A DNA stretch of 9,744 nucleotides, from NCBI GenBank assembly GCA_016937035.1, contig JAFGWS010000183.1:1-9744 (forward strand), in the 5' to 3' direction. Under the pieces are notes generated by a model. It was not told where the DNA came from. It saw only the letters and a program-made list of their open reading frames with translations, and searched no databases. Below are positions 1 to 6,422 of the stretch, piece by piece. The stretch comes from Pontiellaceae bacterium. Lineage in GTDB: Bacteria > Verrucomicrobiota > Kiritimatiellia > Kiritimatiellales > Pontiellaceae. A program made the translations under genes and the position numbers. How positions within the stretch are numbered: position 1 is the first letter of the stretch; the number at the start of each line of letters is the position of its first letter.

Positions 1-286
1 CGTCCGCGCTGGAGCAGAGCGCAACGCCATCAACGCCCCCATTCAGGGGACCGCCGCCGATATGATCAAGATTGCCATGATCGAAATTCAGAAGCTGCTG
101 CGGGATCGTAATGCTAAAACCAAACTGCTCCTGCAGGTGCACGACGAACTCGTCTTTGATCTCGCGCTCGATGAGAAGGACGAACTCGTTCCGCTCATCG
201 AAGAAAAAATGAAATCCGCCATCCCCATGGAAATCCCGATTCTCGTGGAATCCGGCACCGGATCCAACTGGCTGGATGCGCACTGA
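1..286 (+). CDS. polA: DNA polymerase I, C-terminal fragment (5' end outside window)
   Basis: This is the last ~94 codons of a family A DNA polymerase, read in the frame that begins at base 2. The fragment opens with the fingers/palm segment NAINAPIQGTAADMIK, the conserved run before the last helices of the polymerase domain. It then carries motif C, LLLQVHDELVF, whose His-Asp-Glu includes a metal-binding catalytic aspartate. It closes with GTGSNWLDAH, the usual family ending, so the C-terminus is intact. The enzyme fills gaps in repair and removes Okazaki primers in the cytoplasm. The 5' part lies outside the window, so the 5'-3' and 3'-5' exonuclease domains cannot be judged. The next gene converges on it from the other strand. 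Confidence 0.96.
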   Translation, partial: VRAGAERNAINAPIQGTAADMIKIAMIEIQKLLRDRNAKTKLLLQVHDELVFDLALDEKDELVPLIEEKMKSAIPMEIPILVESGTGSNWLDAH

Positions 287-312
287 TTCTCAAAGAACGC
301 TCGTTCTGTATC

Positions 313-343
313 GCCCGCTTCCAGCGGGCATTGGAGCCTCCAA
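313..343 (+). other. GC-rich hairpin plus short palindrome downstream of polA
   Basis: GCCCGC (313-318) and GCGGGC (324-329) form a 6-bp stem with a 5-nt loop. Directly after it, TTGGAG (331-336) and CTCCAA (338-343) form a second palindrome around one base. There is no T-tract on either strand, so this is not a standard intrinsic terminator. It may help separate polA from the convergent gene, or be a copy of a dispersed palindromic repeat. The rest of 287-423 shows nothing else I can support. Confidence 0.4.
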
Positions 344-423
344 GATGGCGGCGATATCGGTTGTGTTGCAGGTGGATCGCTTGTTCCTGAAACAGGCCGC
401 TTTTCGGACAAACTGCGCGAAGC

Positions 424-1236
424 CTAAGAGCCATTCGAATCGGGCTCGGCCGATTGCTCACCTTCTTCCTCTGGGTCTGAGCTCTGGAACTCATAATCGG
501 ATACAATGTCGTCCTTGGTTCCTACTTTTCCATCCGGTCCGGCTGAACGGATGGTTGGTACACCATTTTCCAGCCGATAGATGAAATCATTTCCCCATCC
601 ATCTTTCGGCAATACTTTCTTTTGTAAATATGGGCCACTCCAATTCTCTACACCGGGATACTCTATCAGGGATATGAGACCCATTTCCGGATCGGGATAG
701 TTGCCTGTATTCATTTTATATTCATCAATTGCGATTTCAAGAGTGATGAGATTAGCCTTGGTCGCAACTATCTTTGCCTTATTTCGATGGGGAGTTCTGC
801 TGGGAAAGATCTCAAATAGAGCAACCAAAGCAATGCCCACAATAAAGCTGATCAAATTGGCCGTGACAATTTTTCTTGTCAGGCCCGGAACCTCGATTCT
901 CTTTTTCTTCAGGTGCTTTCGGTACAATATGGGTTCGACCGTAAGGGGAAAAATTTCTGCGAACCACACCAGAAAAGAACCGAGTATTTGTGTTATGGGA
1001 AATGTGATTAGGTTAACGAGAAAGAATACAGGAAGAACGCGCCGTAACGGCATCCATTTCCGTAAAAAAAAACGCACGGCGATGTATTCAATCAGCAAGG
1101 CCGTTGGCGCGACAAATAAAGGAGCGATTGTTTCTGATATCCCATAAAGGTTTGGGAACACAAGAATTGGATTGGCAAACACCGAGCGTGTTGTCCAAAC
1201 AACCAGCAATGCGGTAAGAAGCTTTTTGTGTTTCAT
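424..1236 (-). CDS. Multi-pass membrane protein with C-terminal GspG-like pseudopilin domain
   Basis: This 270-residue protein has two parts. Residues ~5-21 are hydrophobic (signal peptide or first membrane segment), and further hydrophobic stretches lie at ~38-58, ~68-94 and ~124-144. From ~155 it matches the soluble domain of GspG, the major type II secretion pseudopilin: a helix ending in LEIAIDEYKMNTGNYP (167-181), then GLISLI, W-S-GPYLQKKVLPKDGWG (199-215), and the calcium-loop-like SAGPDGKVGTKDD (231-243). The last ~20 residues are acidic and polar. There is no prepilin peptidase site (G followed by FTLIE); the fourth membrane segment sits where the pilin N-terminal helix would be. The ATG at 1236 is supported by GAGG 8 nt upstream. 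Base composition is visibly more AT-rich than in polA or folD. No other secretion gene is adjacent. The domain assignment is confident; the function is unknown. It may be an anchored decoy or assembly factor, or simply a reused domain. Confidence 0.8.
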   Translation of the reverse strand: MKHKKLLTALLVVWTTRSVFANPILVFPNLYGISETIAPLFVAPTALLIEYIAVRFFLRKWMPLRRVLPVFFLVNLITFPITQILGSFLVWFAEIFPLTVEPILYRKHLKKKRIEVPGLTRKIVTANLISFIVGIALVALFEIFPSRTPHRNKAKIVATKANLITLEIAIDEYKMNTGNYPDPEMGLISLIEYPGVENWSGPYLQKKVLPKDGWGNDFIYRLENGVPTIRSAGPDGKVGTKDDIVSDYEFQSSDPEEEGEQSAEPDSNGS

Positions 1237-1398
1237 TCTGTTGACCTCGGCGGTGCATGTGAATTGCGCGGAAGTATCCTTTCAAGAAGAGTGCCGTTAT
1301 TTATTACGGATGCTATGCGCCAGATAACGCACACGGATTATCGAAAATTGCCCGTCCCCTCAGAAGGGAAGCGGGTTCTACACCGTCGGGGCATATAA

Positions 1399-1469
1399 CG
1401 TAGACGGAGCTTCCTTGCTCCGTTGTGCATGCCGAGCCAAGACAACGAAGCAGGGATGCTTCGTCTACG
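1399..1469. repeat. Nested palindromic element (two hairpins inside a larger inverted repeat)
   Basis: The 28-nt arms 1399-1426 and 1442-1469 are inverted copies matching at 24 of 28 positions, separated by 15 nt. Each arm is also a hairpin: ACGGAGC/GCTCCGT (1404-1410 with 1417-1423) and ACGAAGC/GCTTCGT (1445-1451 with 1458-1464), each with a 6-nt loop. Two of the four mismatches between arms form a matched pair: a G-C pair in the left hairpin is an A-T pair in the right one. That compensation suggests the small hairpins are maintained. The shape is like REP/BIME-type or MITE-type elements. No transposase gene is nearby. Confidence 0.75.
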
Positions 1470-1506
1470 AGGTAATCCAACCTTCGCTTAAAAACTGAAA
1501 TGAGGT

Positions 1507-1535
1507 TTGCCGCATCGCCGGAGCGCGGCTATTTT
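1507..1535 (+). promoter_or_regulatory. Possible folD promoter
   Basis: TTGCCG (1507-1512) and TATTTT (1530-1535) stand 17 nt apart, matching the sigma-70 layout with 3 of 6 and 4 of 6 consensus bases. A start near 1542 would leave a ~50-nt leader before the folD ATG. The spacer holds a GCCGC/GCGGC inverted repeat (1509-1513 with 1525-1529). With the T-rich run after it, the same sequence could be a weak terminator, but no + strand gene lies immediately upstream, so a promoter is the better reading. Confidence 0.35.
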
Positions 1536-1594
1536 ACTTTTTCGTGTTTGCAGAGCGTGTGGATTTTTCTGAAATGTGGAAAGAGAGGGAATGG

Positions 1595-2482
1595 ATGTCG
1601 GCAAAGATTATTGATGGGAAACAGGTTGCAGTGGATATTCGTGCGGAGCTGAAGAGCGAAGTGGCTCAGCTTGCAGAGAAGGGAATTGTTCCGGGGCTGG
1701 GGGTTATTCTGGTTGGGGAGGACCCGGCATCGAAGTCGTATGTTTCCGCCAAGGAGCGGGCCTGCGGTGAGATCGGTATTTTTTCGGATGACCATCGGTT
1801 ACCTGTTGAAACGACGCAGGAGGAACTGCTTGCGCTGGTGGAACGGATGAATAAGGACCCGAAGATTAACGGGATTCTGGTGCAGCTTCCGCTGCCGAAG
1901 CATATCAACGAGTCAGCAGTCCTGCTGGCGATTGATCCGGATAAGGATGTGGACGGATTCCACCCGATGAATGTGGGTAAAATGGTCGTGGGCGAGAAAG
2001 CTTTTCTGCCGTGTACACCGCACGGCGTGATCCAACTGCTGAAACGGAGCGGGGTGGATACCTGCGGCAAGCACGTGGTGGTCGTTGGGCGCAGTAATAT
2101 TGTCGGCAAGCCCGTGGCCAATATGCTGTTGCAGAAGCAGGAGGGCGCCAACGCCACGGTGACGCTGTGCCACACCCGCACAAAGGATCTGGGGTATCAT
2201 ACGCGGCAGGCGGATATCATTATCGCCGCCTCCGGCTGGCCGAATACGGTGACAGCGGACATGGTTAAAGAGGGCGCCGTGGTGATCGATGTGGGCGTGA
2301 ACCGCGTGGAAGATGCCACTCGCGAGCGCGGGTATCGGTTGGTGGGTGATGTGGATTTTGAAGCCGTGAAAGAGAAGGCCTCGCTGATCACCCCTGTGCC
2401 CGGCGGTGTGGGACCGATGACGATTACGATGCTGCTGTATAATACGGTGGAGTCGGCTAAACGCGCCAATCGTATTGACTAA
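1595..2482 (+). CDS. folD: Bifunctional methylenetetrahydrofolate dehydrogenase / methenyltetrahydrofolate cyclohydrolase
   Basis: FolD interconverts 5,10-methylene-THF, 5,10-methenyl-THF and 10-formyl-THF with NADP, supplying one-carbon units for purines, initiator tRNA and thymidylate in the cytoplasm. The 295-residue product has the normal length. The catalytic residues lie in register with E. coli FolD: Tyr49 and Lys53 in SKSYVSAK, Gln97 in GILVQLPLP, and Asp120 in DKDVDGFHP. The Rossmann domain shows VVVVGRSNIVGKPVA, and the C-terminal signature is TPVPGGVGPMT. The ATG at 1595 is preferred because an AGAGGGA ribosome site lies 4 nt upstream and MSAKIIDGK is the typical FolD beginning. 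The in-frame GTG at 1544 has no such support. The gene is monocistronic or weakly linked to ferritin, 52 nt downstream. Confidence 0.97.
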   Translation: MSAKIIDGKQVAVDIRAELKSEVAQLAEKGIVPGLGVILVGEDPASKSYVSAKERACGEIGIFSDDHRLPVETTQEELLALVERMNKDPKINGILVQLPLPKHINESAVLLAIDPDKDVDGFHPMNVGKMVVGEKAFLPCTPHGVIQLLKRSGVDTCGKHVVVVGRSNIVGKPVANMLLQKQEGANATVTLCHTRTKDLGYHTRQADIIIAASGWPNTVTADMVKEGAVVIDVGVNRVEDATRERGYRLVGDVDFEAVKEKASLITPVPGGVGPMTITMLLYNTVESAKRANRID

Positions 2483-2534
2483 TGAATTGGAGGGGTAGAT
2501 AGTCCCTGAACAGACTGAAAAAAGGAGTGTTGAA

Positions 2535-3050
2535 ATGATTTCTAAACGGATGGAAGAGGCCCTGAATGAGCAGGTTAATAAAGAGTTTTATTCGGCATAC
2601 ATGTATTTGGCGATGTCGGCCTATTGCAACTCGCTGGGGCTTCTGGGATTTTCTCATTGGATGCGCATGCAGTATGAAGAGGAAAATCTGCATATGACGA
2701 AGATGTATGATTATATCCTCAACCAGGGCGGAGAGGTTCACTTGAAAACCATTGAAGAGCCGCCCAAAGAATATGGAACGCCGCTGGAGATTATCCAGAA
2801 GACGCTTGAACACGAACAATTTGTTACCCGGTCCATTCATCAGTTGATGGGGTTGGCGATGGAGGAGCATGATTATGCTACGCAGGCTTTTCTGCAATGG
2901 TATGTAAGCGAGCAGGTCGAAGAAGAATCTAATGTTCAGGATGTGCTGAATCCGCTGCGTATGGTGGGCGAGGATAAGGGCGGCCTGATGATGATTGATC
3001 AAAAACTGGGTGGACGGATGGCGCCGTCCATGCCGGTATCTGCAAACTAA
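2535..3050 (+). CDS. ftnA: Bacterial non-haem ferritin
   Basis: The 171-residue protein is an iron-storage ferritin: a four-helix subunit of a 24-subunit cage that oxidises Fe(II) and stores the ferric mineral. Ferroxidase ligands fall at the same numbers as in E. coli FtnA: Glu17, Glu50, His53, Glu94, Gln127 and Glu130. Glu49, Glu126 and Glu129 (the third iron site) and Tyr24 are also present. The EEENLHMTK segment (48-56) carries the helix B site. There is no methionine placed as in haem-binding bacterioferritin, so FtnA type is preferred. AAGGAG ends 7 nt before the ATG. A secreted-protein gene follows after 14 nt, so they are probably co-transcribed. No Fur-box could be identified by eye in the 52-nt upstream gap. 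Confidence 0.94.
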   Translation: MISKRMEEALNEQVNKEFYSAYMYLAMSAYCNSLGLLGFSHWMRMQYEEENLHMTKMYDYILNQGGEVHLKTIEEPPKEYGTPLEIIQKTLEHEQFVTRSIHQLMGLAMEEHDYATQAFLQWYVSEQVEEESNVQDVLNPLRMVGEDKGGLMMIDQKLGGRMAPSMPVSAN

Positions 3051-3064
3051 GGAAGGAGTTTGTC

Positions 3065-3856
3065 ATGAAACGGTCGGTGTGTATTTCGATGATGGTGGTT
3101 CTGCTGGGTGTCTGCGGCGTGGTTTCCGCTGCTGAGAAGGCGCAGTCGCGTACGCTGATGCTCATTCCGGCGGAAGAGGATGTGATTAAAATGGCTTTTG
3201 ATGTGGGGAATACCTATCCCACGATTCTGCTGTGCTATAAAGCCCTGCCTGATAATTCGTATGCACTTAAAGGGTGGAACGGCGAAGAGTGGCTGACGAT
3301 CTCCGGAGCGTCGTATAAAGAGGGCACTTTTTTAAAAGCTGAACCTTCTTCCGCTCTCGTGATTTCAGCGAAAGGTGCGAAAACTCCGGCGGCGCTTATT
3401 CCCCCGGAATCGTGGTGTTCGACCGTTTATGCCATCACTACCACGGAGATGTGCCCGCTGCTTCATTTGGTGGGTTGCCATTATGATTTCTCGGCCAAAA
3501 GCTGGAAGCAGTTTGCGAAAACCTATGGATTTGATGTCAGGAGTATAAACCCGGAAAACGTTAACATGCCGTGGTATCACCGCTCGCTGAAGGAAAATTC
3601 TGAAGGGGCCACGCAGGGCGTGAAGGATTTTCAGTATCTGACGACGATCCGTGAACCTGAGCCGGTACTGCCGGTCGAGGAGATGGATGAATTGGATCTG
3701 GGTGGAGAGATCAATTTGGAGCCGATTCAGGAGTCTGAGTTTGTTGATGAAATTGCCCCTGAAGAAGAACCCGATGAAGAGACCGCTCTGGAGCTTCCTG
3801 ATGCTCCGCCGGCGGTGATACGCGGGGTGGAAAATATGGAAGACGTTCAGTTGTAG
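3065..3856 (+). CDS. Secreted protein of unknown function with acidic C-terminal tail
   Basis: I do not recognise this 263-residue protein. It starts with a clear Sec signal peptide: MKRS, a hydrophobic core at ~5-20, and a likely cut at VVSA-AEKA near residue 22-23. The mature part to ~195 looks like a folded domain rich in Trp, Tyr and Cys (Cys57, Cys118, Cys130, Cys138), so disulfides are possible outside the cytoplasm. Residues ~197-250 form a Pro/Glu/Asp-rich, low-complexity acidic tail, probably disordered. AGGAAGGAG overlaps the ferritin stop codon and sits 6 nt before the ATG, indicating translational linkage in an operon with ferritin and the lipoprotein gene. The C-terminus has no membrane helix plus basic tail, so it is not an evident exosortase substrate. 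Confidence 0.8.
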   Translation: MKRSVCISMMVVLLGVCGVVSAAEKAQSRTLMLIPAEEDVIKMAFDVGNTYPTILLCYKALPDNSYALKGWNGEEWLTISGASYKEGTFLKAEPSSALVISAKGAKTPAALIPPESWCSTVYAITTTEMCPLLHLVGCHYDFSAKSWKQFAKTYGFDVRSINPENVNMPWYHRSLKENSEGATQGVKDFQYLTTIREPEPVLPVEEMDELDLGGEINLEPIQESEFVDEIAPEEEPDEETALELPDAPPAVIRGVENMEDVQL

Positions 3857-3868
3857 AAGGAGAAGGGA

Positions 3869-4210
3869 ATGAAGACAAAAAGTCGGCGTTGGGTTTCAGT
3901 TGTTTTTTCAGGGTGTATTTTTGCGGGGGTACTTGCTTTTTCGGGCTGTGTTCGTACGGTGATTGAACCGATGTATATTCCTACGGTCTCAGCGTCTCGA
4001 GGAAAAGACGGCATTGTAACAGTCAGTTGGCCCAGCCGTGTAGGATATCGTTACCGCCTGTTCGTAACAACCCCAAATGGCGAGAAGGGGCCGGTGGAAA
4101 GATATGGAGAAACTTTTACGGGCACGGGGGAGAATATTGAAATATCATTTGTGACCAATCCGAATGAACCTCTCCGTGTGTATAGTGTTATGCCGGAAAA
4201 AATTGATTAA
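3869..4210 (+). CDS. Small predicted lipoprotein with a beta-rich, fibronectin III-like domain
   Basis: The 113-residue product has a basic start (MKTKSRRW), a hydrophobic segment (~9-25) and a lipobox, AFSGC, with Cys27 as the likely lipid-modified residue. Mature length is ~87 residues. The rest alternates short hydrophobic strands: DGIVTVSWP, YRYRLFVTTP and LRVYSV. This arrangement is reminiscent of one fibronectin type III-like or other Ig-fold domain; that fold is inference. AAGGAG lies 6 nt before the ATG and the gene begins 12 nt after the previous stop, so it is the last gene of the ferritin group. It would be anchored to a membrane, possibly the outer one, facing the periplasm. No clear terminator follows in 4211-4290. 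Confidence 0.75.
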   Translation: MKTKSRRWVSVVFSGCIFAGVLAFSGCVRTVIEPMYIPTVSASRGKDGIVTVSWPSRVGYRYRLFVTTPNGEKGPVERYGETFTGTGENIEISFVTNPNEPLRVYSVMPEKID

Positions 4211-4290
4211 TACTTTTGTGTTCGTTGAAGGAAGAGAGTCGGTATTTCGGAGCGCTGAGGGTCCTGGATCTAATCCGAAGTGAACGAAAT

Positions 4291-4322
4291 AAAAAAAACC
4301 GGACAGCACAAGGCGGTCCGGT
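4291..4322 (-). terminator. Rho-independent terminator of tRNA-Gly
   Basis: Read on the minus strand, ACCGGAC (from 4322-4316) pairs with GTCCGGT (from 4304-4298) around an 11-nt loop, followed by an unbroken run of eight T (4298-4291). It begins 7 nt after the CCA end of the tRNA. On the plus strand the hairpin has no T-run, so it should not stop the convergent lipoprotein transcript. Confidence 0.85.
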
Positions 4323-4328
4323 CTGAAA

Positions 4329-4403
4329 TGGAGCGAGCGAAGGGATTCGAACCCTCGACATTCACCTTGGCAAGGTGAAGCTCTACCACTGAGCTACGCT
4401 CGC
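4329..4403 (-). tRNA. tRNA-Gly (anticodon GCC), CCA encoded
   Basis: The 75-nt gene folds into a complete cloverleaf on the minus strand. The 7-bp acceptor pairs GCGAGCG (from 4403) with CGCTCGC (ending at 4333), then comes discriminator T and an encoded CCA (4331-4329). The D-stem is GCTC/GAGC and the anticodon stem TCACC/GGTGA, with loop TTGCCAA. The variable loop is 5 nt, and the T-arm has loop TTCGAAT with one G-T pair. Anticodon GCC reads GGC and GGU glycine codons. It has its own promoter and terminator, making an independent unit on the opposite strand from its neighbours. No integrase gene or duplicated 3' tRNA fragment is visible beside it. Confidence 0.97.
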
Positions 4404-4427
4404 GTTTTCTCTCAAAAACGAAGCGGC

Positions 4428-4455
4428 ATTATTGAGATCTGAGTTTGGTTTGCAA
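4428..4455 (-). promoter_or_regulatory. Probable promoter of tRNA-Gly
   Basis: On the minus strand TTGCAA (4455-4450, 4 of 6 consensus bases) and AATAAT (4433-4428, 5 of 6) lie 16 nt apart. Transcription would start near 4420, giving a leader of about 17 nt before the tRNA 5' end, a usual distance for RNase P processing. Confidence 0.55.
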
Positions 4456-4624
4456 GCCTAATTGGGCAAAAAATAAGGTGTATTCTGATGCGGGCATGGA
4501 AGTCGATCTCCCGCATTGAATTGCGGTTTTTTTGCCCGGAGATAGGGTGTTGGGGTTTCCCTGACGGGATTAACGCAGTAACACCGTAGCAAATCTGAAC
4601 GGTTGAATATTTGGCGAAACAGGT

Positions 4625-4652
4625 TTTTTCGAATCCGATGATCGTGTTATAA
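4625..4652 (+). promoter_or_regulatory. Possible promoter of the exosortase pair
   Basis: TTTTTC (4625-4630) and TTATAA (4647-4652) are 16 nt apart and 45 nt before the exosortase ATG. The -10 match is fair and the -35 match poor. The rest of 4404-4696 shows only the divergent tRNA promoter and no believable gene. Confidence 0.3.
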
Positions 4653-4696
4653 GGGGGCGACTTTAGGATATAGCGGCGAACGAGGATCTTCACAGC

Positions 4697-5650
4697 ATGA
4701 ATAAAGGCGATGAAAAATTAATATGGAGCGATCGGTGGCGATTGGGCGCACTCTCCAGAAATGAGGTGCTGAACATCTGTTTTGCCTCGATTCTCATTGG
4801 TTTTCTAATGGTGCTCTTTCATCTGTTGGGCAATCGGGTGGAAAATGTGGAGAGTGCGTCGGCGTTTAAATGGATGGTTGCTCGTTGGGCGGACCGGGAG
4901 TCGTTTGGTGAAGACTATTCGCACGGTTATCTGATTCCGTTCGTCAGCTTATGGGTGATTTGGCACAAGCGCAAGGAGTTCAGGAGCGTGCCGAAGAAGG
5001 TGTGCAGTTGGGGCTTGGTGGTGATTGTTTCTGCGCTTTTGCTCCACTGGCTTGGTGCCAAGGTGCAGCAGACGCGTATTTCGCTGATCAGTCTGATTAT
5101 GCTGATCTGGGGCATTCCGCTCTATTTTTGGGGTTGGGGCGTTGCTCGCCTGCTGATATTTCCGTGTGCCTATCTGATTTTTTGTGTGCCGCTGAATTTC
5201 CTGAATTCGATTTCCGGCCAGTTGCAGCGCATTGCGGTTGCGTTGGGGCATTCCGGGGTTGAGGCATTGGGGATTGAGTGCAGCCGACAGGGAAGTATGC
5301 TGGTTTCTCCATATTTCAGTTTCAATGTGGAAAAGGCGTGTTCCGGTCTGCGCTCTTTGTTGGCGATGACGGCTTTGACCGCGATTTATGCCTATTATAC
5401 GCAGACGCACATTATTAAACAGTGGCTGCTCTTCTGGCTCTGTATTCCAATTGCTGTGCTCGGAAATATTACGCGTATTATATCCATTGCTCTGGTTGCA
5501 GTGACGACCGGTCAGGAATATGCCGGCGGGCTTCACCATGACTGGGCCGGATATCTCTTTTTTGCGGTGGCGATCGCTGCCATGGTGGGTTGCGGAAAGT
5601 TGCTTTCACTGGATTATCGGAGAATGTTTTCTAAATGGAAAAGAGCCTAG
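4697..5650 (+). CDS. Exosortase (transpeptidase-like membrane sorting enzyme)
   Basis: Exosortases are inner-membrane cysteine enzymes thought to cut C-terminal sorting tags (PEP-CTERM and related) from exported proteins. The 317-residue product has about eight hydrophobic segments and the family signatures in order: DYSHGYLIPFVSLWVIW (73-89), catalytic Cys215 in EKACSGLRSL (212-221), the Arg motif GNITRI with Arg260, and His280/His281 in HHDWAGY. Cys, Arg and His are all present, so it should be active. The length fits the single-domain exosortase family, without the C-terminal EpsI fusion seen in some members. GAGGA lies 10 nt before the ATG. Its 3' end overlaps the EpsI-family gene by 16 nt. 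The subtype cannot be assigned by eye. No tagged substrate, and no polysaccharide locus of the kind often beside exosortases, is visible here. Confidence 0.92.
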   Translation: MNKGDEKLIWSDRWRLGALSRNEVLNICFASILIGFLMVLFHLLGNRVENVESASAFKWMVARWADRESFGEDYSHGYLIPFVSLWVIWHKRKEFRSVPKKVCSWGLVVIVSALLLHWLGAKVQQTRISLISLIMLIWGIPLYFWGWGVARLLIFPCAYLIFCVPLNFLNSISGQLQRIAVALGHSGVEALGIECSRQGSMLVSPYFSFNVEKACSGLRSLLAMTALTAIYAYYTQTHIIKQWLLFWLCIPIAVLGNITRIISIALVAVTTGQEYAGGLHHDWAGYLFFAVAIAAMVGCGKLLSLDYRRMFSKWKRA

Positions 5651-6405
5651 TTAAACCTTTTTTGATTGTTGTCGGATTGATGTCCGTTACGGCGCTGGCA
5701 CTCGCTTTTACTTGCGACGTTAAGCTCAATTTTACTCCCGGCGTAAAGATGGAGCTGCCTGAAGAACTGGACGGCTGGGTAGGAAATGAACTGCGGTTTT
5801 GTCATAATCCCGAGCTGTGCGCCAAAAATTATCAGAACGCCTCATTTTATGTGCGCGATCTTGAGGATTCAAATCGGTGCCCGAATTGCGGGTATGAATT
5901 GTTTAATATGACCCGATCGGAATATGAAGCATTGCCCAAGGATACGGAGTTTATCAAGTCAGCCTACACCAACGATCTGGGGCGAAGGGTTTTTGTTTCG
6001 ATTGTGTTGAGTGGAATGGAACGCGACAGTATTCATCGTCCGCAGCGCTGTCTGGTGGCACAGGGAAATGCGCTCGATCAGGAATATACGTTGGAGGTTC
6101 CGTTGGAGGGACGCGATCCATTAGAGATCAGGGTGATTAAAGCCTCGCGGCCGGGCGAAAATATTTATTATGCATATTGGTTTGTGGGGCAGGAACGGGA
6201 AACGCCTTCTCATTTAAGCCGCATGTTTTGGCTGGCGTGGGATCGCGTGGTACACAGCAAGGCGAGTCGTTGGGCCTATATTTCGGTTTCGGGTGATTGT
6301 GAGCCGGAGGGCAATGCGCATGAGGCCGAGATTAAGGACATTGTTCAGAAACTCTATCCGAAGCTCTTGACTGAATCGATGAGCAAAAAAGTGTACGGCG
6401 AATAA
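5635..6405 (+). CDS. Exosortase-associated EpsI-family protein with a four-cysteine insertion
   Basis: The 256-residue product has an N-terminal membrane anchor (~8-25) and an exported domain. The EpsI-domain hallmarks are LPEELDGWVG (41-50) and SGMERDSIHRPQRCLVAQG (126-144), including the conserved His134-Arg-Pro and Cys139. Its exact role is unsettled; the family accompanies exosortases and is thought to act with them outside the inner membrane. Unusually, residues 56-85 hold Cys56, Cys62, Cys82 and Cys85, the last pair in CPNCGYEL, resembling a zinc ribbon or rubredoxin knuckle. The gene overlaps the exosortase gene by 16 nt (5635-5650), with CGGAGA 11 nt before the ATG, a sign of translational coupling. 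A strong terminator follows 25 nt after the stop. No C-terminal sorting tag is seen on the protein itself. Confidence 0.85.
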   Translation: MEKSLVKPFLIVVGLMSVTALALAFTCDVKLNFTPGVKMELPEELDGWVGNELRFCHNPELCAKNYQNASFYVRDLEDSNRCPNCGYELFNMTRSEYEALPKDTEFIKSAYTNDLGRRVFVSIVLSGMERDSIHRPQRCLVAQGNALDQEYTLEVPLEGRDPLEIRVIKASRPGENIYYAYWFVGQERETPSHLSRMFWLAWDRVVHSKASRWAYISVSGDCEPEGNAHEAEIKDIVQKLYPKLLTESMSKKVYGE

Positions 6406-6422
6406 TCTTCCTGCCTTGGCAG

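Larger units (their letters stand above)
1237..1594. other. 358-bp intergenic region between divergent genes
   Basis: This stretch separates the minus-strand pseudopilin-domain gene from folD and holds no convincing gene. It contains a TATTTATTACGGAT element (1298-1311) that recurs before gatB, an imperfect GC-rich palindrome (about 1350-1374, CCCG...CGGG), a 71-bp nested palindrome (1399-1469), and a probable folD promoter (1507-1535). Reading frames crossing it are short, lack good start signals and resemble no protein I know. Confidence 0.6.

Noticed and set aside
1666..2181. Long minus-strand frames opposite folD
   Set aside because: They are antisense to an intact folD and look like shadow translations rich in Ser, Thr and Pro.
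2457..3002. 181-codon minus-strand frame opposite ferritin
   Set aside because: It is fully antisense to a ferritin gene with every ferroxidase ligand intact, and its translation has no recognisable domain.
3065..3856. Secreted protein as an exosortase substrate
   Set aside because: Its C-terminus is acidic and hydrophilic, without the motif, membrane helix and basic cluster of such tags.
4219..4290. Long-range inverted match TTCGTT/AACGAA as a terminator of the lipoprotein operon
   Set aside because: Only six base pairs around a loop of roughly 60 nt, and no T-run on the plus strand.
4329..4403. Integration site for a genomic island at the tRNA-Gly 3' end
   Set aside because: No integrase gene and no direct repeat of the tRNA 3' end is visible in the window.
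4412..4693. 93-codon minus-strand reading frame between the tRNA and the exosortase gene
   Set aside because: It covers the tRNA promoter, ends next to the tRNA, has no ribosome site I can support, and its composition resembles no protein family.
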